Positions 44,309 to 54,033 of a DNA stretch of 64,000 nucleotides are shown here, piece after piece. Positions within the stretch are counted from its first letter, which is position 1. Each line of letters opens with the position of its first letter. The notes beneath the pieces are model-generated. The model saw only the letters and a list, made by a program, of their open reading frames with translations. It was not told the DNA's origin and ran no database searches. The stretch spans positions 62,001 through 126,000 of the forward strand of contig CAWEBF010000017.1 of NCBI GenBank assembly GCA_963807235.1, in the 5' to 3' direction. A program made the position numbers and the translations under genes. The DNA comes from CAWEBF01 sp963807235 (lineage in GTDB: Bacteria > Acidobacteriota > Vicinamibacteria > Vicinamibacterales > UBA2999).

Positions 44309-47140
44309 CGCGCTTGCATCGTCTGGAGATACTTCTCGAGGAGCGCCCGGTCGGGCCCCTTATAGGCCACCACGTACTTCTTGAGCTTCGCCTCGTCGGC
44401 GGTCGAGAGCAGCTGCCCCGACCGCACGAGCTCGTAGTGCGCGACGACAGTCGCCAGGAGCGCTTCCTGATCGGTGGGCCGACGCGTCACGGTGGCGTCG
44501 AGGACGGGAATCGCCTCCGCGTAGTTCTGGACGAGCATGTACGCCATGGCCAGGCGGCGCGACAGGTCCTCGTTCTTCGGGTCTCTCTCGTAGGCCGGCT
44601 TCAGGATGTCGACCGCCGCCTGCGCCTGGCCGTCGCGCAGGCGTGCGTCGGCCACCATCGCGTAGACCACGGCCGGGCGGGCCTCGGTGCCCAGGGCGAT
44701 CTGCCACACGCCCGCGGCCTCCCGATCGCGGCCCAGCGCGGCAAACGTGGCGCCCAGGTAGAAGGCCGCGGGGAAAAACTCGCGGCGATCGCCTGCCGCG
44801 ATCTGCAGCTGCGTGGACGCCTGGGCCCATTGGCCCTTCGAGAACAGATCGAGGCCGCGCAGGAACGCGGCCACGGTCTGATCCCCGGCGTCCAGCGCCT
44901 CGAGGGCGCCGGCGCCGTACCGGCCTTCACGCGCTTCGGCGATGGCGTCCTTCAGCGTCGCCGACCGCTTTTCCGCGATGTCCAGGAGGCCCGCCACGAA
45001 ATCGCGTCCGAGCACGGCCTGCCGATCGAAGGCGGGGAGCGTGGCCGCGAACGCCTTGGCCGCTTCCATGCGAGTCGCGGCCGACAACACCGTGCCGCCT
45101 TCAGCCCGCTCGATGACGAACGGGCGCGCCATCACGCCGATGGCCTTGCCGGAGCGAGTGACGCGGGCACGAGCCACGTAGCGGCCCGGGGGCAGGAGCG
45201 AGAGCGGCATGATCCCGGAGGCCACTCGCGTTGTGGGGCGCGAGCCAGGCCTGATGGTGATGTCGAGCGTCGTCAGGGCGCGTGAGTCCGCGTCGTCGGC
45301 GATGTCCATGGTCACGACCGTGGACTCGAACGTGGCCGGCGTATCCGAGTACAGCTCGAGATACGCGCCCAGCCTGTCGCCGTTCAGGTGTGGTTCCACC
45401 GCCGCGTGCAGCGAGGATCCCGTGGCGGCTGACCCGACGATCAGGTCGCCGAACGCGAGCGCCTCTCCCGACATCTTCCAGGCCGAGACCTCGCGGACGA
45501 CGCTGCCGCGCCGCCCCTCCGGGTCCACGACGCCGATCCGCAGCGTGTAGATGCCCGGGTCCACGAGCGTCGTGCCCTCGAACGCCAGCGGTTCGTTCGG
45601 ACTGGAGCCGAGCGGCGCCAGCGTGACGCGGCTGCCCCAGCTCCCCGCGATGCGGTTGTCATCGGCGATCAGGAGGTATCCGAGCGTGAACTCCCCCTTC
45701 GCCGCACCGGGCTGCCCGACCTGGGCGGCGATGGTGAGCCGCACCTTCTCGCTTGCGGCATCCTGGTGCGCGAAGGTCGTGACGCGCAGCGGAAGCCCGG
45801 GGACGGCGAAGGGCGACGTCAGCGTGTCGCGCAGGCTTTCGGTGGGCGACTTGCGCGTCGGCGCACCCGACGACAGCACGAACGCCTGCCGCGAGCGGAT
45901 CGTCACGCCGCGCCGGCGCACCTCTATGTCCACGCGGTGCCGGTCACCCTGCCGATCGCTGGGCCGCTCTTCGACGCCCAACAGGTAATACGCGGAAATC
46001 TCCGACGAAAGGCGCTCGAAGATCGGCTCGCCGGTGCCGGCGATATAGAACAGCGAGCCCAGCGACATCGTGGCCAGGCCTTCGAGCCCCTGCATCTGGA
46101 GACGGCGGTCGGCCTGCTCGGTCGGCGGTTGCTCGCTGATGGTCACGTCGCCGCGCCGCAGGTCGAGGACGAGCACGTTGATCGAGGTGCGGGCCTGCCC
46201 GGCGAGCTGGGCCATCGACGCCAGCTCGTTCTGATCCTCGACCGCCAGCCCCTCGGTCAGGAGAATCAGGGACTTGTGCCCCTCCACCGTGGTCAGCTCG
46301 CGCAGCAGTTGCCGGAGACCCGACACGGACGCGTCGGCGTCCTCGCGAAGCCGCCGGGCGATCTCGGCGGACTGCGTGATGATGTCGCGCTCGCACTGCG
46401 CGCGCTCCATCACGTTCAAGCCGCGGCATTCACGCGCGACCACGTCGGCGAGCACGATCTGATCGCGCCGGTTGTAGATGGCCAGCGCTTCGGTGACGCC
46501 GATGTTCTGCTGCCCGGCGGGCACGCGCTGCGACTGGCCGATGAGCGCCTGCATCGCCAGCCGCAGCTTCAGCTTGTCCGAGGTGAAGTTGACGCGCGGG
46601 CCCGGCTCCGGATACGCGATGAACGCCACCTTGTCCAGCGGGCTCAACCGGTCCAGGAATCGCTGCGCGGCCGCCATGATCGGCTGCAGCGCCCCGTGCG
46701 AGATGTTGATCTGATCGACGGCGATGACGATGTGCCGCCCGTTGTCGGGCGTCAGGTTGCTGGTGTAGAAGGTCTCGGTCTTGTCGGCCGTCTGGCGCCG
46801 CGCCGCCGCCACGTCCACCTTGACCAGTTCGGCCGAGACCACCCGGCGCACCTGGCCGTCGATCTTCACCTCGAAGTCGGGGGCGCGCAGATCCTCCACC
46901 GGGTTCCCGCGCGAGTCCACCACCGCCACGTCCACGGAGACGAGATCGACGCCGGTTCGGAACGTGGGTTGCTGGGAGTCGGGTGACGGCGCCGCCGGCT
47001 GTTGCGAACCCGCAGCCGGCGGTGCCTGCTGCTGTGGCGCCGCGGACGCCGCCGGCGCCGGCCGGCTGTTGTGAACGGACGGCCGGCGGGGCCAGAAGCG
47101 CGGTCACGAATGCGAGAGCCAGCCAGACCCGGAATCGCAT
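44305..47140 (-). pseudogene. Secreted VWFA-related protein with C-terminal TPR-like region, frameshifted
   Basis: Matches the VWFA-related domain family typical of Acidobacteriota: VSVDVAVVDSRGNPVEDL, then the VWA strand HIVIAVDQINISHGALQ and the SLILLTEGLAVEDQN block. Beta-rich regions follow and the last 250 residues are TPR-like (AFYLGATFAALGRDREAAGV). ATG at 47140 starts a signal peptide (RVWLALAFVTALLAPPAVRS); one extra base near 47068, in a Pro/Gln-rich linker, shifts the frame. Probably a surface or periplasmic protein-binding protein. Confidence 0.85.
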
Positions 47141-47179
47141 GGCGCGATCCTAGCCGAAGCCGGCCCTCGTTGGGACCCG

Positions 47180-48272
47180 CTATTCTTCGGCCGGCGCGGC
47201 CGGGCCGGTTCGGCACGGGCACCTGTACAGCGCGCCTCGCGCGCTTGATGCCGTTCTTCAAGTCCTCGGCGATCGCCTTGTCTTCGGCACGTTCGGCGCT
47301 CATCGCGTTCGGGAGGCCGTAGTTGCCCTCGTGGCACTCGTAGGGCAGCAGCACACCACCGTCGAGCGGCGTCAGCGGCATCGACATGGTGAACGGGCGA
47401 GCGTAGGTCACCGGGTCGTCCACCGTGAACTGGTACTGGATGACGTCGGCGGCCACGCGCTTGAACCGCTCGGTGATCACCATCTTGTCGCTGTGGCGGA
47501 GGCCGTTGCCGTTGCCGCCGATGCTGGTCTTGTCGGTCAGGTTCCTCGTGACGACCACCAGCTCGTCGCCGTCCCACCGCGCGCGGGAGTCGCCGAGGTA
47601 CTGCTTGATGGCGTTGTTCACGTGCGGGCGGCCGTCGGTGTAGATGATGCGCGTGTCGTGGATCATCTCGTAGCTGAAGGCCACCATGCCCGGGGCCTGC
47701 ACGATGCGGTTGCCGTTGCCGTACACGACGCGCAGCACGGAGCCCACAATCCCGCGCGTGATGCAGCGGTCGTAGAGCGTGAAGTCCTCGGTGGTCTCGA
47801 ACGGGCCGTCACCGAACGTGCCGCGGTCGCGCGAGGCACGGCGCTTCTGCGCCTCGGGGGTGACCGCCGGCATGGTGCCGTCCGGGGGATCGACGATGAG
47901 CGACGTCTGGCGGAACGCCCGGCGCGCGAAGTCGTTGCGGAAGGAGCCGATGTCGGTCTCGCCGCGCTTCACGCCGCTTTCCACGGCCTTCACGCGCTTC
48001 GCAAACTCCGCGTCGGATTGGTACAACGCGGTGCCGAGCTCCTTCGGCCGCTCGCGCGGGATGCCGCTGGTGTCGTCGCTGCTCCAGACACCCTGGAGAT
48101 CGGGATCGCCCCACGGCGTCTTCGGCACCGTATAAGGGATGGCGGGGCCACCGTTGTAGGCCGTGATGACCAGGGCCGGCGCCGTGTGCCCTTGGCCCGA
48201 GAGTGACATCGTGCCTACGCCCAGGACAGCCACAGCCGCCACACCGATCAATGCGCGCCCTCGATTGGTCAT
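47180..48272 (-). pseudogene. Secreted GDPDLQG-type protein of unknown function
   Basis: Signal peptide at the N-terminus (ALIGVAAVAVLGVGTMSLSG), then TPWGDPDLQGVWSSDDTSGI, a motif I associate with a large family of secreted Acidobacteriota proteins of unknown function. The rest is beta-rich (ARWDGDELVVVTRNLTDKT). The raw frame has no natural stop and runs into the VWFA gene. A one-base shift near 47200 gives the end APAEE with TAG at 47180-47182, which I prefer. Confidence 0.72.
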
Positions 48273-48290
48273 GAGAGATACCTCGCGGGG

Positions 48291-48296
48291 ATTATA
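48291..48296 (-). promoter_or_regulatory. Consensus -10 element
   Basis: TATAAT on the minus strand lies 19 bp before the secreted-protein start. The matching -35 position falls within a heptanucleotide array and has no consensus. Confidence 0.5.
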
Positions 48297-48298
48297 AG

Positions 48299-48332
48299 GG
48301 GCTCCAGGCTTCGGGCTCCAGGCTCCCGGTTT
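48299..48332. repeat. Heptanucleotide array, GCCTGGA words
   Basis: GGCTCCA, GGCTTCG, GGCTCCA and GGCTCCC words lie between two divergent genes, reading GGAGCC toward the minus-strand gene. Confidence 0.8.
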
Positions 48333-48394
48333 CCGGCGCAGTCAGAGGCGCTCGTTGCCTGGCTCATGCGGTGAGGACTAGACTCGGCCCGGCG

Positions 48395-51289
48395 ATGGTC
48401 GGCACCACTGTTTCGCATTACCAGGTCGTCGGGACACTCGGAACGGGCGGAATGGGCGTCGTCTATCTGGCGCTCGACGAACGTCTGAATCGGAAGGTGG
48501 CCCTGAAGTTCCTGTCCTCGGCCATCGCACAGGATCCGCAAGCCCGTGCTCGCCTGACGCGTGAAGCGCAAGCCATGAGCGCGGTGGATCATCCCAACTT
48601 CGCAAGCGTCTACGACATCGGCGAATGGAACGGACAGCTGTATATCGCCATGCCGTACTACGAAGGGGAGACGCTGCGGCAGCGCATCGAACGGGCCCCG
48701 ATGACGATCGTCGAGGTGATTCGCATTGCCGAGCAGGTCGCGTCCGGCCTGGAGGCGGCCCACCGGGCAGACATCGTTCATCGTGATGTCAAACCGGGAA
48801 ACATCATGCTCACGAGCGGTGGCCAGGTGAAGCTTCTCGACTTCGGCCTGGCGATGAGCATTGCCGAGACCAATCAGACGATGACTCGAATGACGCAGCC
48901 GGGACTGGCTGTCGGCACGATCGCGTACATGTCGCCCGAGCAGACCACCGGTCAGGTCGTCGATGCTCGCTCCGATGTCTGGGCGCTGGGCGTCACGCTC
49001 TACGAGATGCTAACCGGCCGGCTCCCGTTCCAGGGCGCGACGTTAACCGCCCTGGCCCTGGCGATCGCGACGCATCGTCCGACGCCGCTTCGGACTCTAC
49101 GTCCGGAAGTACCCGAGATGCTCGCCGATCTCATCGATCGCGCGCTCGAACGTGACGTGAGTCGGCGAACGATCACGGCTGGAGATATCAAGACCAGTCT
49201 GGCGCAGTGGCTGGCGGCGCAGTCAGCCCAGTCGATAGGCGTCACAGGGCAGCTGAGAACGGTACGACGCAGGTGGGCCGTCGTGGCTGCGCTCGCCATC
49301 GTGGCGGTTGCGCTGGCGGGAACGTGGCTGATTCGCCAGAACCGGCTCGCGCGCTGGGCACGCGAACAGGCGCTGCCGCAGATCGAGCAGCTCTCCGAGC
49401 GCGAGGACTACGTGGGTGCGTTCCTCGTCGCCAATGAAGCCCGGCGAATCATTCCCAACGATCCGGTCTGGGCGCGAATCGATCCGATCGTGTCTCGAGC
49501 TGTCACCGTTCGGGTGACGCCGGAAGGCGCCACGGTGTTATACCGTCCAGTGGGCTCTGGTAAGCCGTGGACGCAGCTCGGCGTGTCGCCGGTGATCGAT
49601 GCCGTGGTCCCGAACGGTTACCTCGAGTGGCAATTCGAGAAGACTGGATACGTGACGGCCAACGACACGACGACGTTTGGCCCCGCCGGTCCGACGACGT
49701 TGCTGACAACTTTGCACACCCCCGATCAGACGCCGCCTGGCATGGTCCACGTTACCTCTGGAGAGCAGCCTCGCGTCGCGCTGATAACCGGCCTCGATCA
49801 CCTGCCGCCGCGGCGCCTGAATGACTTCTGGATCGATCGCCACGAAGTGACCAACCGCGAGTTCAAGCGGTTCGTGGACGCGGGCGGCTATCGTGATCCA
49901 CGCTACTGGCCGCCGTTTGTCGACGGTGCCGAGGCGCTCAGCTTCTCGCGGGCGATGGCACGCTTCGTCGATTCAACTGGCCGGCCGGGTCCGTCGACCT
50001 GGGAGTCAGGAAGTTTCCTCGAAGGGCAGGACGACCTGCCGGTGACTGGCGTGAGCTGGTACGAAGCGTCAGCCTATCTGGCGTTCGTTGGCAAGAGACT
50101 GCCATCGATCTTCCACTGGAGCCGCGTCGCCGAACAGCGGATGAGCGGAGTGGTGGCGCCGCGAAGCAACTTTCAAGGGGGCGGCCCGATCAAGGTGGGC
50201 GCCAGCGGTGGCGCAAACCGGTTTGGCGTGTTCGATCTCGCCGGCAACGTCAAGGAGTGGTGTTGGAACCGTTCAGATGCGACGCGACGCTACATCCTGG
50301 GCGGCGCGTTCGATGAACCCGCCTATATGTTCTACGATCCGGATGCCCGCTCGCCGTTCGAGCGGGCGGCAAATTTCGGGTTCCGCGGCGTCAAGTATTC
50401 CGATGACGATCCGGTCGCGACCTCTGGTGAACTTGTGCCGTTCGCGGCACGGGATTTTCGAAAAGAGAAGCCAGTCTCGAACGATCTGTTTGCGGCGTAT
50501 CGCACGCTCTACGACTACGATCCGGCCGATCTCGAAAGCCGCGTCGAGAGCACCGACGAGTCGCATCCGGACTGGGTCGTCGAGAGGGTATCGTTCAACG
50601 CCGCCTACGGCAAGGAACGGGTCCCAGCGCTCGTGTATCTCCCGAAACGGAGCAAGCCGCCCTATCAGACGGTGGTGTACTTTCCGGGCTCATCAGCATT
50701 GACGACGCGCTCGAGCGCACAAATCAATACCAGGTTCTTCGACTGGGTGGTGAAGAGCGGCCGGGCGTTCGTCCACCCGATCTACAAGAGCACATTCGAG
50801 CGCGGCGATGAGGTGGTGATCGATTATCCGAACCTGACGAACGTGTATCGCGAACACGTCATTGCATGGGCCAAGGACGTCAAGCGAACCGTCGACTACC
50901 TGCAGACGCGATCCGACGTCGATCACGATAGGCTGGCCTACCTCGGTTTCAGCTGGGGAGCGGGAATGGCGCCGATCAATCTGGCCGTCGAGCCGCGGTT
51001 CAAGACCGCCATCCTTCTCCTCGGCGGGTTCTATACACAGCCATCGAGGCCCGAAGTCGAAGCGATCAATTTCGCTCCGCACGTCACGCTCCCGCTTCTC
51101 ATGCTCAACGGTCACTTCGATTTCTTCTATCCGGAGGACACGACGCAAACTCCGATGTTCGGGCTCTTCGGCACACCCGATGCGAACAAGCGCCGAGTCG
51201 CCTTCGACACCGGGCACAGCATTCCGCGACCGGATTTGATTCGGGAGTCTCTGGATTGGTTGGACAAGCACCTCGGTTTGTCACAATGA
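48395..51289 (+). CDS. Membrane Ser/Thr kinase fused to FGE-like and alpha/beta-hydrolase domains
   Basis: Three domains in 964 residues. Residues 10-270: protein kinase with GTLGTGGMGVVY, VALKF lysine, HRDVKPGNIML (about 128), DFGLA and SPEQ. A single helix (about 293-313) crosses the membrane. Residues 450-670: formylglycine-generating-enzyme-like domain (FWIDRHEVTNREFKRFVDAG, ANRFGVFDLAGNVKEW). Residues 690-964: hydrolase with nucleophile Ser853 in GFSWGAG, acid in NGHFDFFYP and His in DTGHS. The kinase would be inside and the other two domains outside. ATG at 48395 preferred. Confidence 0.9.
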   Translation: MVGTTVSHYQVVGTLGTGGMGVVYLALDERLNRKVALKFLSSAIAQDPQARARLTREAQAMSAVDHPNFASVYDIGEWNGQLYIAMPYYEGETLRQRIERAPMTIVEVIRIAEQVASGLEAAHRADIVHRDVKPGNIMLTSGGQVKLLDFGLAMSIAETNQTMTRMTQPGLAVGTIAYMSPEQTTGQVVDARSDVWALGVTLYEMLTGRLPFQGATLTALALAIATHRPTPLRTLRPEVPEMLADLIDRALERDVSRRTITAGDIKTSLAQWLAAQSAQSIGVTGQLRTVRRRWAVVAALAIVAVALAGTWLIRQNRLARWAREQALPQIEQLSEREDYVGAFLVANEARRIIPNDPVWARIDPIVSRAVTVRVTPEGATVLYRPVGSGKPWTQLGVSPVIDAVVPNGYLEWQFEKTGYVTANDTTTFGPAGPTTLLTTLHTPDQTPPGMVHVTSGEQPRVALITGLDHLPPRRLNDFWIDRHEVTNREFKRFVDAGGYRDPRYWPPFVDGAEALSFSRAMARFVDSTGRPGPSTWESGSFLEGQDDLPVTGVSWYEASAYLAFVGKRLPSIFHWSRVAEQRMSGVVAPRSNFQGGGPIKVGASGGANRFGVFDLAGNVKEWCWNRSDATRRYILGGAFDEPAYMFYDPDARSPFERAANFGFRGVKYSDDDPVATSGELVPFAARDFRKEKPVSNDLFAAYRTLYDYDPADLESRVESTDESHPDWVVERVSFNAAYGKERVPALVYLPKRSKPPYQTVVYFPGSSALTTRSSAQINTRFFDWVVKSGRAFVHPIYKSTFERGDEVVIDYPNLTNVYREHVIAWAKDVKRTVDYLQTRSDVDHDRLAYLGFSWGAGMAPINLAVEPRFKTAILLLGGFYTQPSRPEVEAINFAPHVTLPLLMLNGHFDFFYPEDTTQTPMFGLFGTPDANKRRVAFDTGHSIPRPDLIRESLDWLDKHLGLSQ

Positions 51290-51307
51290 CGCGGCGCCCG
51301 TTCGACG

Positions 51308-51330
51308 GCCTTTAGCCTTTCGCCTTGCCC
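51308..51330. repeat. Heptanucleotide array, GCCTTTN words
   Basis: GCCTTTAGCCTTTCGCCTTG overlaps the end of the response-regulator gene and contains its TAA stop at 51312-51314. Confidence 0.75.
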
Positions 51331-51971
51331 TCCAACAGCCCTCGCTCGAATGCCGTGAGAACCGCTCTCGTCCGATCCCTCACGCCGAGCTTCGACAAAA
51401 TGCTCGATGCGTGGTTCTTGACCGTCCCCTCGGCGGTTCCCAGCGCCTCGGCGATCTCGCGGTTGCTGTAGCCGCCGGCCATCAGCCGCAGCACCTCCAC
51501 CTCACGGGCGGTCAGCGGATCGGCCGGGCTCATCGTGTCGTAGTCGCGCCTCACGTGCTCCAGGCCCTTGAGCACGCGCTCGGTCATCGCGGGGCGGATC
51601 ATCGTCCCGCCGCCGGCCACCGCATCGATGGCGCCGGTCAGCACTTCGAGCGACACGTCCTTGAGCAGGTAGCCCTTGGCTCCCGCGCGCACGGCGTCGA
51701 GCAGCAGCTCGTCGTCGTCGAATGTGGTCAGCACGATTGTCGGCGGCAGTGCGTTCGCGGCGCGCAGCTCCCGCAGGACGTCCAGGCCGTTCTTGCGCGG
51801 CATCCGGATGTCGAGCAGCACGACGTCGGGGCGCTCCCGCGCGATGACGGCCAGACCTTCTTCCCCGTCGGCCGCCTCGCCGACCACTTCTATCTGTGGC
51901 GCGAGCGACAAGAGCGCCCGGATACCCTGCCGCACCAATGTCTGGTCGTCCACCAGCACTACGCGTGTCAT
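51312..51971 (-). CDS. NarL/LuxR-family response regulator
   Basis: Receiver domain with DDQ, phosphoacceptor Asp54 in VLLDIRMPRKNG and Lys in KGYLLKDVS. The C-terminal LuxR helix-turn-helix is LTAREVEVLRLMAGGYSNRE followed by GTVKNHASSILSKLG. The final residues (GKAKG) and the stop come from the heptanucleotide array. The start is two bases after the kinase stop, so it partners that kinase. Confidence 0.95.
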   Translation of the reverse strand: MTRVVLVDDQTLVRQGIRALLSLAPQIEVVGEAADGEEGLAVIARERPDVVLLDIRMPRKNGLDVLRELRAANALPPTIVLTTFDDDELLLDAVRAGAKGYLLKDVSLEVLTGAIDAVAGGGTMIRPAMTERVLKGLEHVRRDYDTMSPADPLTAREVEVLRLMAGGYSNREIAEALGTAEGTVKNHASSILSKLGVRDRTRAVLTAFERGLLEGKAKG

Positions 51972-51973
51972 GG

Positions 51974-53095
51974 TCAGTGGCCGGCCGATCGGGGCATCAC
52001 GCCGTGCACCTCGAATCCGCCACCCGCGCTCGTTTCCACGTCTACGCGCCCGGCCAGCGCCTCGAACCGCTCGCGCATGCCTCGAAGCCCATTGCCCCAG
52101 GTGAACGCGCCCGCGCCGCGGCCGTCGTCACGTGCGTGCACCCGGACGCCGTCCGCGCCGTCTGCGACGGTGATCCACAGGTTGCGGGCGCCGGCGTGTC
52201 GCACGGCGTTGGTCATCACCTCCTGCACACAGCGGACGATCGCCTGCGCGCGCGCCTGCTCCAGCGCTCCAAGCGACTGCGGCAGGTCGAAGTGGACGTT
52301 CAACTCGCCCCCCTGCGGCGCCAGGCGCCGAATCGCGTCGGCCACGTCGACCGCGCCAGAGTCCCGCAGCTGACTCACCACGTCGCGCACGTCGGCCAGC
52401 AGCAGCCGGGCGATCGCGTGGGCCTGCTGGACATGTTCGGCCGCGCGGCCGTCGGCAAGCCGGGAGGCCACGTCGAGCTGCAGGCTGAGCGCGGTCAGGT
52501 GGTGGCCCATCGTGTCGTGGAGGTCGCGCGAGATCCGAACCCGCTCGGAGGCGCGGCTGCTTTCGGCGACCAGCGCGCGCGTGGCGCGCAGCTCCTGGTT
52601 CGCCAGCGACAGCTCCTTGCGCGCCGTTCGCTCGCGCTCGGCCAGCAGCATCGTGGCCAGCGCGAAGATCTGGAACCCGCCGAACGCCGCCGACACAGCC
52701 AGCGCCGGCCCCAGCTCATACCAGCGCCCGAGCACGAGCGCCAGCAACCCCGTCTGCGCGGCGGTCCACGCCGCGGCGCCAGAAGGCGGGAAGTACACAG
52801 GGGTTTGGCTGGCCACGACGACGAGCATCGCGGTGCACAGCGTGTCCCGGGCCAGTGCCACCATGGCGAGGGCCGACGCCGCCTGCACCGCCAGCAGGGC
52901 GATCGCCATCACGCCGGTTCTCCACGGCCCCCAGCAGATCAGGCAGAAGGCCGCGCCAAACGCCCCGAACGCCACGAGCCAGGGAACCGCCACGTCCCAC
53001 GCCAGGCGTCCCGCCGCGATGTCGCCCAGCGTGAGCGACGACGACACGACCCACGTGCCCAGCCCTGCCACCGGGAGCCACGACTCCGGCTTCAT
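51974..53095 (-). CDS. NarL-type sensor histidine kinase (HisKA_3)
   Basis: The N-terminal half has about six hydrophobic segments (residues 5-155). The H-box is RISRDLHDTMGHHLTALSLQ, typical of HisKA_3 kinases, followed by an ATPase region with TNAVRHAGARN and DDGRGAG. It is 373 residues, intact, directly upstream of the LuxR-type regulator. Most of the signal is probably sensed in the membrane. Confidence 0.93.
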   Translation of the reverse strand: MKPESWLPVAGLGTWVVSSSLTLGDIAAGRLAWDVAVPWLVAFGAFGAAFCLICWGPWRTGVMAIALLAVQAASALAMVALARDTLCTAMLVVVASQTPVYFPPSGAAAWTAAQTGLLALVLGRWYELGPALAVSAAFGGFQIFALATMLLAERERTARKELSLANQELRATRALVAESSRASERVRISRDLHDTMGHHLTALSLQLDVASRLADGRAAEHVQQAHAIARLLLADVRDVVSQLRDSGAVDVADAIRRLAPQGGELNVHFDLPQSLGALEQARAQAIVRCVQEVMTNAVRHAGARNLWITVADGADGVRVHARDDGRGAGAFTWGNGLRGMRERFEALAGRVDVETSAGGGFEVHGVMPRSAGH

Positions 53096-53206
53096 GCGGT
53101 CATTCTAGTGGCCACCCCCGGTCGTTCGACCGTGCCGGAAGTCATGGTGCCGGCCAGTGACCTCTGGCACATGCGCGCGGATGCGGCCGCGCCGCACAAT
53201 CCACCC

Positions 53207-53905
53207 ATGCTCAAGACACTTCTTGCCATTCACGTCGCCGGCGGCTCTGTGGCGCTGGCGGCCATGCTGATTCCGATCTTCACGAAAAAGGGCGGCTCGA
53301 TTCACCGCAAGGCCGGCTGGGTGTTCGTCGGGGGCATGACGATCGTGTCTCTCACGGCGTTCGTCCTCGCCGGCGCGCGTGCCATGACCGACCCGAGCCC
53401 GTTGGGACGGCGGGCCGGCCTGTTCCTGTTCTTCGTGGCGCTGCTCACCGGCGCCGGCGTGTCGGCGGGCATCCGCGTGCTGCGGGCCAAATCGAGGACG
53501 ACTGTCCATCGCAACTGGTGGGACATCGGCATCGCGCTGGCGCTCACCGCCACCAGCGTGCTCGCGCTCGGCTATGGCCTCGCAACCGGCCAGCCGCTCT
53601 TCTCGGCGTTTTCGCTCATCGGGTTCGGGACCGGGGGCAGTCAGCTGAGATACTGGCTGCGCCCGCCCACGCACCCCATGCACTGGTGGTTCGAGCACAT
53701 GGGCGCGATGCTCGGATCGTGCATCGCGGCGACCACGGCCTTCCTGGTGGTCAACGCCGGCCGGCTGGGCGCCGACACCTTCTCGCTCGCGATCTGGCTC
53801 GCGCCGACGGTCATAGGCGCGCCGACAATCGTGCTGTGGACGCGGTACTACCGTCAGAAGTTTGGAGCCGACCGGCAGCCGCGCGCGGTTTCAAGTCTGG
53901 CCTGA
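53207..53905 (+). CDS. DUF2306-like membrane protein
   Basis: A 232-residue protein with about six or seven helices. Conserved-looking polar residues sit inside them: AIHVAGGSVALAAM, KGGSIHRKAGWVFVGGM and THPMHWWFEHMGAM. This His-rich membrane pattern fits DUF2306 or related proteins of unknown function. ATG at 53207 was preferred because upstream sequence is not protein-like and overlaps the kinase start region. Confidence 0.78.
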   Translation: MLKTLLAIHVAGGSVALAAMLIPIFTKKGGSIHRKAGWVFVGGMTIVSLTAFVLAGARAMTDPSPLGRRAGLFLFFVALLTGAGVSAGIRVLRAKSRTTVHRNWWDIGIALALTATSVLALGYGLATGQPLFSAFSLIGFGTGGSQLRYWLRPPTHPMHWWFEHMGAMLGSCIAATTAFLVVNAGRLGADTFSLAIWLAPTVIGAPTIVLWTRYYRQKFGADRQPRAVSSLA

Positions 53906-54033
53906 CGATTACGAAAGCGTCAGTAGCCCCTGGTCGGGGCCGGGCCTAATCACCGCAGCGGTGCGCCGGCGCGTGCAGCCACGGCCGGCGGCCGGGGGCA
54001 CGCCGCCTGCACCGCTGAGCTCGACAGCCATCC

